Source of the DNA: Ascaphus truei
Taxonomy: Eukaryota; Chordata; Amphibia; Anura; Ascaphidae
DNA: 64,000 nt
NCBI GenBank assembly: GCA_036426205.1
Contig: CM071568.1
Location: 114,943,004-115,007,003, forward strand
Reading direction: 5' to 3'
Program-made: the position numbers and the translations under genes
The notes under the pieces: generated by a model
Told to the model about the DNA's origin: nothing
Seen by the model: only the letters and a program-made list of their open reading frames with translations
Database searches by the model: none
In this document: piece after piece, positions 21,386 to 33,159 of the stretch
How the letters are laid out: each line of letters begins with the position of its first letter
How positions within the stretch are numbered: position 1 is the first letter of the stretch

Positions 21386-22892
21386 GATATTTGCTTAATT
21401 TAGTCCGCACGGATGCCAGCCTATCCACACTATTGCTATCGCGTCCAAGGCCACAGACAACTTTTCCGGGGCCCAGGACTAAAGATTCCATCGGGGCCCA
21501 CACCCATGTGCCATCAGCCTTGCGAGAACCCCACTGTTTCTCGTTCACTCCACTCTTTTCACGCACATCCTCGCTCTCTCACCCCCCCTCCATCACCCTT
21601 TCCTTCCCCCCTCTGTCTCTCATTCTCCCCTCTCCCCTCCTTCTTACAGACCTCTCTCAAACTCCCCACCCATCATGTATTTCTCTCCCACTCCCCACTC
21701 AATAACCCCCTCCCCAAATACACACACACACTAAAACCCCTCCCGTAAATACATACACACATGCACGCACACACAATAAAATCCCCTCCACAAATATACA
21801 CACACATGCACACAATAAAACCCCCTCCCCAAACACACACACACTAAAAACCCCTCCCCATATACACATACACAATAAAAAAAACCTCCCCAAATACACA
21901 CAATGACATTTACACTGGTACTTTAATATGAGTTGCAAAGTCAGATAAAAACACACTTACATCGCATTTGAACCCCAAGGAGTTACCTTACCACGTGTCC
22001 ATGATACAGCTGGGAGACGTGGTTTTAAGCGGAGATGTACTAGCCATACGGTTACTTCTTGTTTTAGGTGGAAGTGTCCGGCACTATAAGTCTCCACGAT
22101 GGGGGATGATCTCGGTGCACCTGAGGCAGCTACATAAATCCAGTGAGTACACCTAAGGCGTGTCATATAGTCCTCGCTGCTGTGCATGCAGACACGTGCC
22201 CGGCGTTGCACGTGGCATGCACATTTAGTTGCTAGGGTGCAAGCGGTGACACACGCTGTTAGGGGGTTTGACTCTGATGTCACAGTGTTAGGCTGTGCTG
22301 TGATTGGTTCGCGGCGTGGCAGCAGCGCAAAAATATAATTTTATTGTATTTTCCCTGGTCTGCCACGCCACCGCTCACGGCTCATACCCTGCAATTATAA
22401 TTGACTCGTGCGCTCACGGTAGCGCATGCGCGAGGACTATATTAGAAGCCTAACTTTTTCTTTAGCCATTCTATTTACAGCCTTTTAGTGTGGGGGGAAA
22501 AGAAAAAAAATAGGCAGTATGATACCTTTTTATTGGACCAGGAGTAGTTTGCAGTGTACAAGCTTTTCAACAGGATTCTTCTTCATATGAGGTTTAAAAT
22601 CTTGTAAAACTATTGTTGGTTTAATAATGAAGTACCATGCTACCTATTTTGTTCCTTTTTTACCACATAAAATACAGTGATACAAATACAATAATTTTAG
22701 TGCGCACAGTCACATGGTGGTTACTGGATGGCAGGGTAAAAAAAAAAGCATAATTCTAAAACAATATTCATGTGAAATTGTGCAATTTTATGTATTAATA
22801 TATTATTCTAATATATAATACCTGCCTCCTCAGTGGTGGCTCGGTGTATGTATATGTGTGTATATATAAATGTGTGTGTGTATGTGTATGTG
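21386..22892. repeat. Mixed repeats: CA-rich minisatellite and unassigned sequence
   Basis: At 21700-21900 a loose tandem of 30-40 bp (CCCTCCCCAAATACACACAC with ACTAAAA or AATAAAA spacers) repeats about six times. Around 22290-22440 CpG-rich sequence contains an inverted GGCGTGGCAG / CTGCCACGCC pair. On the minus strand, 22600-22500 reads ATGAAGAAG..CCTG..GAAAAGCTTG and TTGGTCCAATAAAAAGGTAT, resembling the 3' tail of a vertebrate retroelement. A TG-rich stretch lies at 22845-22895. Confidence 0.45.
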
Positions 22893-23710
22893 TGTGGGTA
22901 ACCCCCCACCTAGAGGGTTACGAAAATGGCTGTTATATGTTGGGCCCCATACTGGTTTGCTATGGGAATCCAGATGTCACATGCGAGGCTGAGGTGGGGA
23001 TGTCAGAATACACTGATCTATAACCGCTTAACAGCGTCCGGATTGCAGAGTTGTGGTCGTGTAGCTGGGTCAGGGTTGGGGAGGTCAGAATGGTCATATA
23101 TAGTCGCCGTGGTCGGGGTTTGGATAAGTCGGATGGTCATTGTGCGTAGCCAGGATCCAGGAGTAGAGAAGTCAGAATGATCGTAGTGCGTAGCCGAGGT
23201 CCAGGGGTCGAGGGTCCAGGGGGCCAGGGGCCAGAGGTCGGTTTCAAGCTGAGGTCAAAGGTGCAAGAGATCAAGCAGAATGCACAGAGCAACAGCAGGG
23301 CAGCAGGATGCTTGAGGCAAGCACTAGTACATAAACACAAGTTTATACTCAGCCAATTTGTCTAGGGGCTGGCTAAGCATATAAAGCACAGAGAGCCAAT
23401 GGGAAGGCTGCAGTCAGTCATCACACATAGACTGTGTTCTGATAGGCAGGGGCAGAGTGTATCCCAGCTGTGGAGTAATGTAGGGAATTACCCCTCGAGA
23501 GTTTCTGGTCATGCGACGCCGATGTGTACTGGAGACACGAGCATCCTCCATTGCGTTACGGGAGGCGGTGCAGGTGCGGAGCCTAGGCCCAGTGCTGGCA
23601 GGAGTACTTCGGTGCTCGTGAGGGGCATCACCCAATGCGTCACGAGGACGAGACCGAGGTCCAATCCTCACATATTGGTAGTTGGATACTTTCATCACCT
23701 GCAGATATCC
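22893..23710 (-). repeat. Module repeat, copy C
   Basis: It shares with copy A the run GAGGCTGAGGTGGGGAT (22986-23003) followed by a GTCCGGATTGC block (23036-23046) and a GTAGCTGGGTCAGGGTTGG block, in the same orientation as copy A. Internally a unit (GTCAGAATGGTCAT..GTAGCC) is repeated about three times between 23080 and 23200. The right part has the same kind of tail as A and B (a GAGCCAATGGGAAGG segment). No coding motif is seen. Confidence 0.5.
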
Positions 23711-23729
23711 CCGACTTTGAGTCCTTGGA

Positions 23730-24258
23730 ACTGATGTCATCTCTGCTATTCAAACCACTAAGTATCCCATCAGATAATTGTTATATAAAGATATATGAAA
23801 GTGTAGGAAGAGAAGAACACATATAGTGTAAATACAATTTATGATTTTTTTTTTCAAAAACAAACAAGTATCAAACTCACAGATTTCTTCATTTGTTATG
23901 CGCAGATTGAGGAATTTCCATAGAGAGCGAGTCTCTCACCCCGTCTCGATTGGTGCTCCTCTGCACCAGCGTTTAGTCCATAATAGGCTTCCAGTCCCTT
24001 CACTTCTGCGTCACATGATCGACCAGATCACTTCTCACACGACTTGGATGGAAATTGACGTCTTTTCTCCTGGAGCTATCACAGGACAGCTGATTGTGCC
24101 TCTCTCCTGCGCATACACCCTACGCGTTTCTCCAATGCGGCTACTTCAGGGGTTAATGTTGTGGTCTCTGTCCCTATCTATTTATAGACACCTCCCTTGT
24201 TTGATTGCTCTAGGAATATATACTCATTGAGCCATGTTAGAAATAATAATCAAACAAT
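23730..24258 (-). mobile_element. PLE-3, 3' part with hammerhead-like motif
   Basis: This minus-strand stretch carries the hammerhead-like motif at 24117-24152 and lies downstream, in that orientation, of the PLE endonuclease at 26307-26717. A CR1 LINE at 24259-25757 separates the two, so both parts are read as one antisense PLE. Its outer end near 23730 is estimated. Confidence 0.5.
24117..24152 (-). ncRNA. Hammerhead-ribozyme-like motif in PLE-3
   Basis: On the minus strand: ACCC, then CTGAAGTAGCC, loop GCATT, GGAGAAACGCGTA, then GGGT. The four-pair stem I (ACCC/GGGT), the CTGAAG core with U4 intact, GAAAC, and the short C-G/A-U stem III before the expected cleavage base match the arrangement in PLE-1. 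Stem II is weakened (GCC against GGA) and A9 is disturbed, so this copy looks decayed. Confidence 0.5.
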
Positions 24259-24278
24259 AAATAAATAAACAATAAAAA

Positions 24279-24773
24279 ATGGAAAACAAAATCATTAGTA
24301 ATAGTCAGCATGGATTTATGAAGGATAGATCATGCCAAACTAACCTTATTTGTTTCTTTGAGGAGGTAAGTAGGAATTTAGACCAGGGTAATGCAGTTGA
24401 TGTAGTCTACTTAGATTTTGCAAAGGTTTTTGATACGGTTTCACACAAGAGTGTGGTGTACAAAATAAAGAAAATTGGACTCAGTAATAATATATGCACC
24501 TGGATTGAAAACTGGTTAAAGGACAGACAACAGAGGGTTGTCACAAAAGGATCTTTTTCAGGTTGGGCTAAAGTCGTGAGTGGAGTACCTCAGGGATCGA
24601 TACTGGGACCCCTGCTTTTTAACTTGTTTATTCATGACGTTGAGGTTGGCACCGAGAGCAGAGTCTCCATCTTTGCTGAGGATACTAAATTGTGTAAGGT
24701 AGTAGAATCAGAGCAGGATGTAATTTTTCTTCAGAAGGACTTGGAGAGGCATGGGCAGGCAGATGAGTTTTAA
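24279..24773 (+). pseudogene. CR1 LINE reverse transcriptase fragment
   Basis: Motifs are QHGFMKDRSCQTNL, VVYLDFAKVFDTVSHKS (first Asp), SGVPQGSILGPLLFNLF and FAEDTKL. The last should be FADDTKL: the first Asp of the catalytic pair is Glu (codon GAG at 24678-24680), which would cripple polymerase activity even without the later frameshift. The N-terminal RT and the endonuclease are missing through 5' truncation. Confidence 0.85.
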
Positions 24774-24887
24774 TACAGATAAATGCAAGAATAAAAAGAT
24801 GCAAGAATAAAAGTATATAAGCAGAATAAGCAGATGCAAGAATAAAAAGGCAATTTACAAATTAAATGGGGATAAATTGAGGAATCC

Positions 24888-25652
24888 TTGATGAAGAAGG
24901 ATTTAGGAGTGCTTGTAGACAGCAGGCTTAGCAATAGTGCCCAAAGTCATGCAGTAGCTGCAAAGGCAAACACGATCTTATTTTGCATTAACCGGGCAAT
25001 GGATGTAAGGGAAGTAAACATAATTATGCCCCTTTACAAAGCATTAGTAAGACCACACCTTGAATATGGAGTACCATTTTGGGCACCAAGCCTAAGAAAA
25101 GACATTATGGAACTAGAGAGATTGCAGAGAAGAGCCACCAAATCAATAAAGGGGATGGACAATCTATCTTATGAGGAGAGGCTAGCTAAAGTAGATTTAT
25201 TTACATTAGAAAAGAGAGCGTCTAAGAGGGGATATGATAACTATATACAAATGTATTCGGGGACAGTACAAGGAGCTTTCAAAAGAACTATTCATTCCAC
25301 AGGCAGTATAAAGGACTCAGGGCCATCCCTTAAGGTTGGAGGAAAGGAGACCTCACCAGCAACAAAGGAAAGGGTTCTTTACAGTAAGGGCAGTTAAAAT
25401 GTGGAATTCATTACCCATGGAGACTGTGATGGCAGATACAATAGATTTGTTCAAAAAAAGGTTGGACATCTTTTTAGATGGGAAAGGTATACAGGGATAT
25501 ACCATATAAGTATACATAGGAAGGATGTTGAAGCAGGGATTAATCCGATTGCCAATTCTTGGAGTCAGGAAGGAATTTATTTTTCCCCTTATGAGATATC
25601 ATTGGATGATATGACATTGGGGTTTTTTGTTTGCCTTCCTCTGTATCAATAA
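24888..25652 (+). pseudogene. CR1 LINE C-terminal region
   Basis: The frame at 24888-25397 has KDLGVLVDSRLSNS, MPLYKALVRPHLEYGVPFWAP and LQRRATKSIKGM, the standard CR1 C-terminal pattern. A shifted frame follows at 25401-25652. It is separated from the RT core by a gap of about 110 bp containing short repeats of GATGCAAGAATAAAA (24780-24850). Confidence 0.75.
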
Positions 25653-25757
25653 GTAAGTATAGATATAGGATAAAGTATCTGTCTAAATTTAGCATAGGTA
25701 GAACTTGATGGCCGTACGTCTTTTTTCAACCTCATCTACTATGTAACTATGTAATTA

Positions 25758-27180
25758 AAAACATATAGAAAGCAATAGCCCTAAATATGAGATTACTAAG
25801 ATTAACTGGATGAATATAGATTTAATGAACTTTTCAGTTCTATATGGATTGTATTTCATGGCTAATTATGCTACTATTTGATGTTATCCTTTCCATAGAG
25901 ACAGGAATATATTAGATACACTTATGATGCATTGTAAAACAATTCTCCTTTGTTGTTTATATTCTCTTTGTTAAAAAATTGACTCAAAACTCAATTTGCA
26001 ATAAATGTTACTCTTTTTTTTAAATTTGTGGTTTGTCTTGTATTTCCTTCAATAGAATTCTTAATCATATTGAATAGCCATATTTATTTATTTTCAGAGA
26101 GAGCAATCAGAGATTTAAATTGTTAGTTTCTAAATGTATGTTGAAAGTATCTTGAAGATATATGATTTCTTTAAATTCATTTGTATTTATATTTTGATTT
26201 CTTCTTTATTGCCTTTTTATTACACTGCATTATAGATATTTTAAATATTTTACCTTTTCTGTTTTGTCATTTTTAACAATGTAGTTTAATACATTTTCTT
26301 TTATTTTTATTCTAACCCGGTGAGTTGTGAGTGCTTGGGCATGTTCGAGTTATCCACCAATCTTTCACAGCGTTCTTTCAAAAAGGAACTTAAATCAATA
26401 TCTATATTGAGACCGTGAGAAGTTGATGTTTTTAAGATGTAAATACAATAAGTGTCTTCTTTTGATATTTGTATTGTCTTATTTCCTCCTCTCCAACTAG
26501 GCCTTATTTTCTCGATCCCTATGTATTGTAATCCCGTTGGATCCTGTCCATGGACATCTTTGAAATGTTTTGAAACACTATACTGGATTGGTCCCTTTTC
26601 TATATTTCTTATGTGCTCTGCTATTCTTATTTTCAGTTTACCAGTTGTTCGTCTTATATATTGTTTGTTACAGGGGCACTGTAGCAAATATATTACATGG
26701 TCAGAGTTACAGTTCATTAAATCATTTATATCATGGGTTTTATTTGGTTACACAGGATTTACATTTTTTTTTTTTTTAAATTGTGTTTGGGTGCAATTTT
26801 CAAGCCTTGCAATTTAGGCACCTGAAAAAGCCCTTAGCTCCATTTCCTGACCTTTTTACCTCTTTTCTAAGGCAACTCAGGGCCAATTTTTGTTTCAGAT
26901 TCGGTGCTATATTGAAAATTACCAATGGATTAGCATGCAGAATCTGTTGTAAAATTGGATCTTTGTGTAACATATTCCAATGTTTGTGGACAATTTTCTT
27001 AATTTGATTTGAAGAGCTATTGAATTGTGTGATAAAGGGTATTTGAACTTTTCCTGTATCTATGACACGCTGTTGTTCTTCTCCCTTATAATTGATTAAT
27101 TCGGACCTTTCCATATTCCGAACGGCATTATATGCCTTCGGAACACTTCTTTCTTATATTTCTTTTATTAAAATGTATTC
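25758..27180 (-). mobile_element. PLE-3, coding end (5' truncated)
   Basis: This contains the RT-endonuclease linker at 26800-27114 and the endonuclease at 26307-26717, both on the minus strand, then an AT-rich 3' region down to the CR1 insertion. The RT itself is absent, so this copy is 5' truncated near 27150-27180, which is usual for target-primed insertion. Confidence 0.65.
26307..26717 (-). pseudogene. PLE-3 GIY-YIG endonuclease
   Basis: The minus-strand frame shows DHVIYLLQCPCNKQYIRRTT, then KIRIAEHIRNI and VSKHFKDVHGQDPTG. This is the PLE version of the GIY-YIG fold: VIYL for GIY and YIR for YIG, with the conserved Arg and Glu kept. It follows the linker frame 26800-27114 (IKKIVHKHWNMLHKDP..LRKEVKRSGNGAKGFFRC) in another phase. 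Confidence 0.75.
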
Positions 27181-28277
27181 ATAAGGTCTTCTGCTGGCTC
27201 CTCAAAAACGTTGTCTTGTGTACAGTTTCTTCTAAGGCCGCGACCATGGTGAGTGCGAATGCGTGGGGCAGTGCGATAAAAATGCCATGCCTCTGTAGCC
27301 ATGTGGTAAAAATGGTATACAGTTCTCTCTCATGCTGGCAGTAAGGCTGGTAAGTATACAGGATTGCCAGCATCAATCATGGAGGTTTGCCCTCACACCC
27401 TGGTGAGGTGTCATATGTACATGAGGGGAGTGGTAACAGACCTTGTGTCCATTGTTAGTGACACAGGAGTTGGAGCTTTTTCCTAGGTGCATAAGGCACA
27501 GCACTGCCCAAAGTTAGTTGTGCAGCATGTATGCAAGTTTATGTTCAAGGTCACGGATAATCTAACGTGATTCTGCAGTAAACAGCCTGACCTGCAGCCC
27601 TAAGGCTGGCAGGGCCTACACTGTGTCCAGGGACCTGGCACAGGTGGTGATCTCCCTGAGGGGAGAGGTGATCCAACTCCATTGGGAGGGCAGATAGACC
27701 TTCAGAAAGGAGAGCACAGAAGATGAGCGGCTGAGCTGTTGCTGCGAGGGCCAGTCTGCCCATACCGTCATCAATAAAGATGCCCTGTTTCACGACAACC
27801 CCACTGTGTGAGTGTGAAGTTACTCCACAGCAGAAGGCACCACCAAGAAGGAGTTCCTCATCAGAACCATCTCCTTGCGGACGCAGAGATCCTGATGAGG
27901 TGGAGGCACTGCACTGTATGTAGGTAGGACTCTAACACACTACCTCAGCTACCTGTCTGGGTTGACATTCCCCATATACCATCATGCGGGAGACTCAGGA
28001 GTCCTGTTGCCAACAGGTGCACCACCAGACATGACCATGTAATGGGGACTGGTTAGACCACAGGGGCCAACGTGAGATTGGGTGGGTCAGTCAGGTCAGA
28101 AACACCGTTATACCTCTATGAGGCAGGCCGTAGAGCACACGATGCAGAGCGCCAGTGCACGCAATTTACCAGAAGACAAATAAATTTGTTTCTGTCGCAT
28201 GATCGCCTGGTCACGTTTTCTCAGTGAGGGCGAACCAGCTCTGTGACATCACAGCCACGCCTCCGACATGCCCCTGA
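27181..28277 (+). repeat. LTR-like and leader fragment
   Basis: The segment 27945-28030 (CCCCATATACCATCATGCGG, GAGACTCAGGAG, CCTGTTGCCAACAGG, TGCACCA) matches 63180-63245, which follows the primer-binding region of another LTR element. AATAAAGATG at 27773-27782 is a possible polyadenylation site. It is probably the end of a related LTR plus leader, with no gag left. At 27220-27350 CpG-containing sequence of unknown origin is present. Confidence 0.4.
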
Positions 28278-28278
28278 C

Positions 28279-29460
28279 ATGCCTCTCCGTCGCGTCTACC
28301 CAATTGTTGCTGCCCATCAATCTGGAAAGGGTTATAAGGCAATTTCCAACAATTTAAAATACATCATTCTACAGTGAGAAAGATTATTCAAAAGTGGAAA
28401 ACATTCAAAACACTTGCCAATCTTCCCAGGAGTGGACATCCCAGCAAACGCACCCCAAAATCAGACCGTGCAATGCTCAGAGAAATTGCAAAATACCCAA
28501 GAGTTACATCTCAGACTCTACAGGCCTCAGTTAGCATGTTAAATGTTAAAGTTCATGACAGTACAATTAGAAAAAGACTGAACAAGTATGGTTTTTTGGA
28601 AGGGTTGCCAGGAGAAAGCCTCTTCTCTCTGAAGAGAACATGGCAGCACGGCTTAGGTTTGCAAAGTTGCATCTGAACAAACCACAAGACATCTGGAACA
28701 ATGTCCTTTGGACAGATGAGACCAAAGTGGAGATGTTTGGCCATAATGCACAGCGCCACGTTTGGCGGTAGCCAAACAAAGCATATCAGCACAAACACCT
28801 CATACTAACTGTCAAGCACGGTAGTGGAGGGGTGATGATTTGGGGTGATGATTTGGGCTTATTTTTGCAGCCACAGGACCTGGGAACCTTGCAGTCACTG
28901 AGTCGACAATGAACTCCTCTGTTTACCAAAGTATTCTACAGTCAAGTCAGGACAATGATCCCAAGCACAGCAGCAAATCTACAACAGAATGTCTGAAAAA
29001 GAAAAGAATCAAGGTGTTGCTATGGCCCAGTCAAAGTCCAGACCTCAACCCGATTGAAATGCTGTGGCTGGACCTTAAGAGAGCTGGGCATAAACAAATG
29101 CCCACAAACCTCAAGGAACTGAAGCAACGTTGTAAAGAAGAGTGCGCCAAAATTCCTCCACAATGGTGTGAGAGACTGATAAAGTCATACAGAAAACGAT
29201 TACTTCAAGTTATTGCTGCTAAAGGTGGTCCTACGAGCTATTGAATCATAAAGTGTACTTAGTTTTTCCACACATGGCTTCTCCATTTTGGCTATTTTTT
29301 TGTTAAATAAATCATGAAACGGTGTAATATGTCATGTGTTGTTGCTCACCTTAGGTTGTATTTCAAGACCTGCTAAGGAACAGATGATTGTTATTATTTC
29401 TGATATGTAAAACCATGGAATTCAAAGAGGGTGTACTTTCTTTTTCACGTGACTGTACTT
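28279..29460 (+). pseudogene. Tc1/mariner transposase relic
   Basis: From ATG 28279 the reading is Tc1-like, with a VAAHQSGKGYKAIS segment and, after a frameshift, the NLPRSGHPSKRTPKSDRAML helix-turn-helix linker (28374 onward). The catalytic triad can be followed: WTDETKVEMFG (Asp, ~28706), DNDPKHSSKS (Asp, ~28951) and SPDLNPIEMLW (Glu, ~29055). About 20 codons before the second Asp are deleted, and a stop replaces a codon after HVWR (28769). The 3' side ends in a GTGACTGTA-type stretch near 29449-29457; the left inverted repeat was not found. The element cannot move on its own. Confidence 0.85.
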
Positions 29461-29589
29461 ATTTGTATAAATGATTTTGTTCTATTTATGCAGTATTGTG
29501 TGTTTAATGTTTGTATAATATGCATAACATATCAAGAAACCAATACTTATTATAATGGATGTTGTCATGATAATGTCATGAGATATTGA

Positions 29590-30571
29590 TGTGCCAGGGT
29601 TCTCCTTGGTCCCCGGTTCCCCCGCTTACCTTCGCTGCTGCAGTGGGAGATGCGGGAGGGGCAGGGCTGCTGGAGAGGCGAGCACATCGCCAAAGGGTCC
29701 TGCGGCTCACGGTAAAGGGCGTCGCCATCTTGGATGCAATTGTGCATGCGCAAGGGGCCGCACATGTGCAGCGTACGCGCACAAGCGGCGGCCAATAGGG
29801 GAAGGCTCCAGGCAGGGATTGCCTGTCCCATGAGCCTTTGGGACAGGAACACATGGTGCCCAACCGCCAACAGGGCTGCAGCTTTTCCACTGCATGCTAG
29901 TGATATATTTGGCGCGTGACAAGCCACGCCAGTCGGAGCTGGGACAGGACAAGGGTAGGGTGTGAATGTGCAGGGCATCAGTGACCCATGCACTAGGCTA
30001 GAGACCCCCTTAGGCCACATCTAGGCCCCTACTCCCCTCAGTTTGTGGTTACTGCAGGGACAGGCCCTTGAGATAGGGACACTGCCCTGTAGCATCAGTG
30101 TGTGGGACGTGGCTGTATCCTGGCCTTAGGTCACCTGGGACCAGATCACCCAGCTTCATTACAGAGACATTCTTCATGGTGGTACTTTGTAGAGACGTCA
30201 CTGTATCAGTGGATCCCATCTTGCTGCATCGGTGCGCCCGGGTGCTGGAGCACCTGGAAGCGACCTCGCCTCATCACGTGCACCAACTCTACGCCTTAGT
30301 GGGGCAGTGCTGTCTCACACACTTGGGCAGGTGGTTACTTGTGGACACTAGGGTGGTTGGGTGCCCAAGGTCCCGTAGTCACTCTGGGGACTGCAAGCAG
30401 GCGTGGGACACGAAGGGTGTTAGAGGATACGGTCGTGCGTAACCGTGTGGTTGTGACTACATATATGTTAAGTGTTTTATGTGTGCAGGAAACTGTTACT
30501 TTTATCTGGTTGTATGTTTATTGCATGGAGTCCTGTAACGGGGTTGTCCCACACAGTAGGATCCTGCTACA
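29590..30571 (+). repeat. LTR of a Gypsy-type element (copy 2)
   Basis: It starts TGTGCCAGGG and ends CCTGCTACA at the primer-binding junction, 982 bp in all. It matches the 471-2015 LTR in many blocks. CpG-rich GCATGCGC motifs recur in both. It stands immediately upstream of a PNMA-like gag, so it is the 5' LTR of that element. Confidence 0.65.
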
Positions 30572-30788
30572 GGTGGAGGCGCTACCAAGTGATGACTCAG
30601 GTACACCCCAGGCTCCCAGCAGCGGAGGCTCAGGCCTCCTGTGAGCGTCAGTTAAAGCAGCACACACACACCAGTCGCTGTATCTGCCAGGGGGTGGGGG
30701 AAAGTGCACTACAATTGGGGGCGCTGCTGAGATCTCAGATCTAGGGTGCCCTACTCAGCAGTCAAATTGTTAAAACTAAATCCACGCC
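30572..30788 (+). mobile_element. Leader with primer-binding site
   Basis: GGTGGAGGCGCT follows the LTR as in copy 1. A second GGGGGCGCTGC at 30716-30726 may be a duplicated version. The gag reading begins at ATG 30789. Confidence 0.5.
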
Positions 30789-31775
30789 ATGTTCGTGCCT
30801 TCCAAGCAAGAGGTCCATGACTGGGCCTTGGAATACCGGGTATCCCCGTGCTGTGTGGTCGCAGTAGGAGGAGTCCCCATCCTCATGTCTATCATTCATA
30901 TTCAACTACGTGAGAAACTCCCCGGGTCTGGCCAATGACAGGATCCTAGGTCGCAAACCTGATGCCACATTCCGTTCTAGTGCCGTACTACTGGCCACCG
31001 AACATGAGCTATACCGGGACACGGCCCCTCAGGCTTTAAACCAATCCGAGGTCTTGCCTGAGGGTTACTCACTGATATACCCTGGGCTGTCACCTTCCAT
31101 GGCTGTGTCCATTCTGGGGCCCTCCGCAGCGGTCCCCTATCATGCTGCAGCATCCACCTCCCCCTACGGCCGTGGGGGATGGATTGCCACAAGTACACCA
31201 ATTCGAGCAGACTTACCCATACCCAGGATTACTTTTTCCCCAAGTGTGATACCCACGAGGCCTACCGTCAGCCACTACCAGAGTATCCCTGTGCAAACTC
31301 CTATTCAAAGTCCCGCTTCTTATAGCCACCTGTCTAGTAGAACTTCCGCCTTAGGGGTGACGCTACCTCAGCTGGTAGAGGCCCTAATAAAGTTAGCTCG
31401 CAGTCAACAGTATCGCCACCTAAAGACCATCTCTGAGCTGTGACCCACACCCCTGGGCGAAGAGACATTAGACGAATGGCGGGACCACGCGGAACAGGTG
31501 CTGCCAGGGTGGACCTGCTTAGAAGCAATAAAAAGACAACGGATCGTCAAATGCTTGCGCCCCCCGGCTGCCAACATTGTGCGCTTGTACCGCAAAGGCA
31601 ATCCTGATGCAGAGGCCCAAGACCTGATATGTACCTTGACCAGGACCTACAGCAAAAAGGACGAACCAATTGCGCTGTTGGCCCACTTTCACGCCCTCAA
31701 GCAGAAGAAAAATTAGGAATTGTCAGAGTTCCTCCATCGGTTACAGCTGACGCTGTGGACCCTGATCCACAAAAA
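30789..31775 (+). pseudogene. Gypsy gag of PNMA type
   Basis: From ATG 30789 the reading (EVHDWALEYRVSPCCVVAVGGVPIL) resembles the N-terminal domain of the PNMA family. After a frameshift near 30900 one frame runs on through a Pro/Ser-rich linker and then a capsid-like segment (ETLDEWRDHAEQVLPGW, KRQRIVKCLRPPAANIVRLY, LSEFLHRLQLTLW). Two in-frame stops, at 31441-31443 and 31714-31716, break it. PNMA genes of mammals derive from Ty3/Gypsy gag, so this is a transposon-borne relative. The capsid reading is cut off where a PLE is inserted near 31776. No protease or RT follows. Confidence 0.65.
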
Positions 31776-32990
31776 GGTAATCCGTTTGTAGTTTATAAAT
31801 CCATTGGGCTTCTTTATTTTTTATTTTTTAGCAATAGTGTATTTAAATTGCCTTTCCTGATTTTGCCTTTCACATGTTCAAGTCCAATAAATGAATTCCT
31901 CATAAAATTTCCATTATGAAGGTTATTGATATGCCTCGCTAGAGGTGAGTAATTCATTTTTGATAGAATTTATGTTTGAGGATTCTGCGCCTGAATTCTC
32001 TAAATGTCTTGTCAATATATTTTTGTTCGCACAAGCATGTAATCTGATATATCACACGCAATGTCTTGCAATTGATAAAATTTTTTTATCGTAAATTGTT
32101 TTTTCCCACTCGAATTGCATAAGTGTTTTGCTGGTTTAAGATGTTGACAGGATGTTCAAGAGCCACATTCGTAGCATCCAAATGTTGAGGATGCTAAAAA
32201 TGGCTTTGGACTTTCAAGCAATGTGCTTTACAGTTTGTAATAATTGGGTGAGTAGGTAAAACTTTACAAAGATCTTTGTCATTAAGCAAGATGTTCCAAT
32301 GTTCCGAAAGAATGCTTTACATTTTTGGGCATTGGTTGCTGAAAGTTCCTATCCATCTAATTATCTTTGGCTCATAATTCTTCCTACTATCATTTAATAG
32401 CTTGTCTTTATTCCTATTAAGAACTCGGTGTTGAGCTTTTTTGGTTGGACCCATGCTATAGCATCTATTCAAAAATCTTTGTTTCAAATCATCAGCCTGT
32501 TTTTGGAATTTTGCAGTGGAAGAACAATTTCTCATGGCTTGTAGGTACTGGCCTACTGGTATGCCATTGAGCTGTGGTTTGGGTGCAGACTAGTTGCATG
32601 CAACAAACTATTGGTCGAGGTCATTTTCCTGAATATAGTAGTATGTAGGGCTCCTACACTGTCTTTATCCATTTTAAAATCCAGAAATTGGTGGTACTCA
32701 TTGATTTCAGAGGACACTTTAAGATTAAGCGTATTTGTATTCAGTGTTTCTACAAATTCATCAAACCGTTCTTTAGTGCCACTCCATAGGAGTAGCACAT
32801 CATCAATGTAGCGTAGCCACATAGCTATGCGAGCAGTGTATTTATCCAAATCCTATGAGAACACAATTTTTCTCCTCCCACCACCAAAGATATAAATTTG
32901 TATAGGTGAGTGTGCGCATATTGTGCCCATAACCGTTAATAAATAAAGTAATTTTTAGTAAGTACAAATTTCAATAGGTCCAATACCAAC
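31776..32990 (-). pseudogene. Penelope-like element PLE-4 (antisense, 5' truncated)
   Basis: On the minus strand 32849-32553 has the RT core (AMWLRYIDDVLLLWSGTKE, HQFLDFKMDKD), 32535-32317 the post-RT region (KIIRWIGTFSNQCPKM), and about 32070-31920 the GIY-YIG start (IYQITCLC followed by KYIDKTFREFRRRILKH). The frames shift between domains. The YIDD motif is intact. It interrupts the PNMA-like gag. Confidence 0.7.
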
Positions 32991-33159
32991 TACAGGCCTC
33001 CATACCACATGAATGTATAATAAAGGTATAGAGTTACTCAATCTCAAGTCTGTACTTTATAAAGGCCCCTCTGGAAAGCAGCATGGAACTCTGACAGCCT
33101 GGCACACTGCCAGAAGAACTTCCGACCACACACACAGAGCAGCTTCACTTTAAATCCAC

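Larger units (their letters stand above)
24259..25757 (+). mobile_element. 5'-truncated CR1-type LINE
   Basis: A non-LTR element that starts inside the RT domain and ends with a 3' region (GATGGCCGTACGTCTTTTTTC, then ACTATGTAACTATGTAA) of a type common in frog CR1-like LINEs. It splits PLE-3. The short direct ACTATGTAA repeats at the end serve the role of a tail. A clear target duplication was not identified. Confidence 0.75.

Noticed and set aside
21700..21900. Regularly spaced repeats that might recall a CRISPR array
   Set aside because: Units are low-complexity CA/CCCC minisatellite of variable length, without unique spacers, in a vertebrate setting.
22560..22600. Fifth hammerhead-like motif on the minus strand
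   Set aside because: The resemblance (GAAGAAG..CCTG..GAAAAGC) lacks closing stems and is more simply a retroelement tail.
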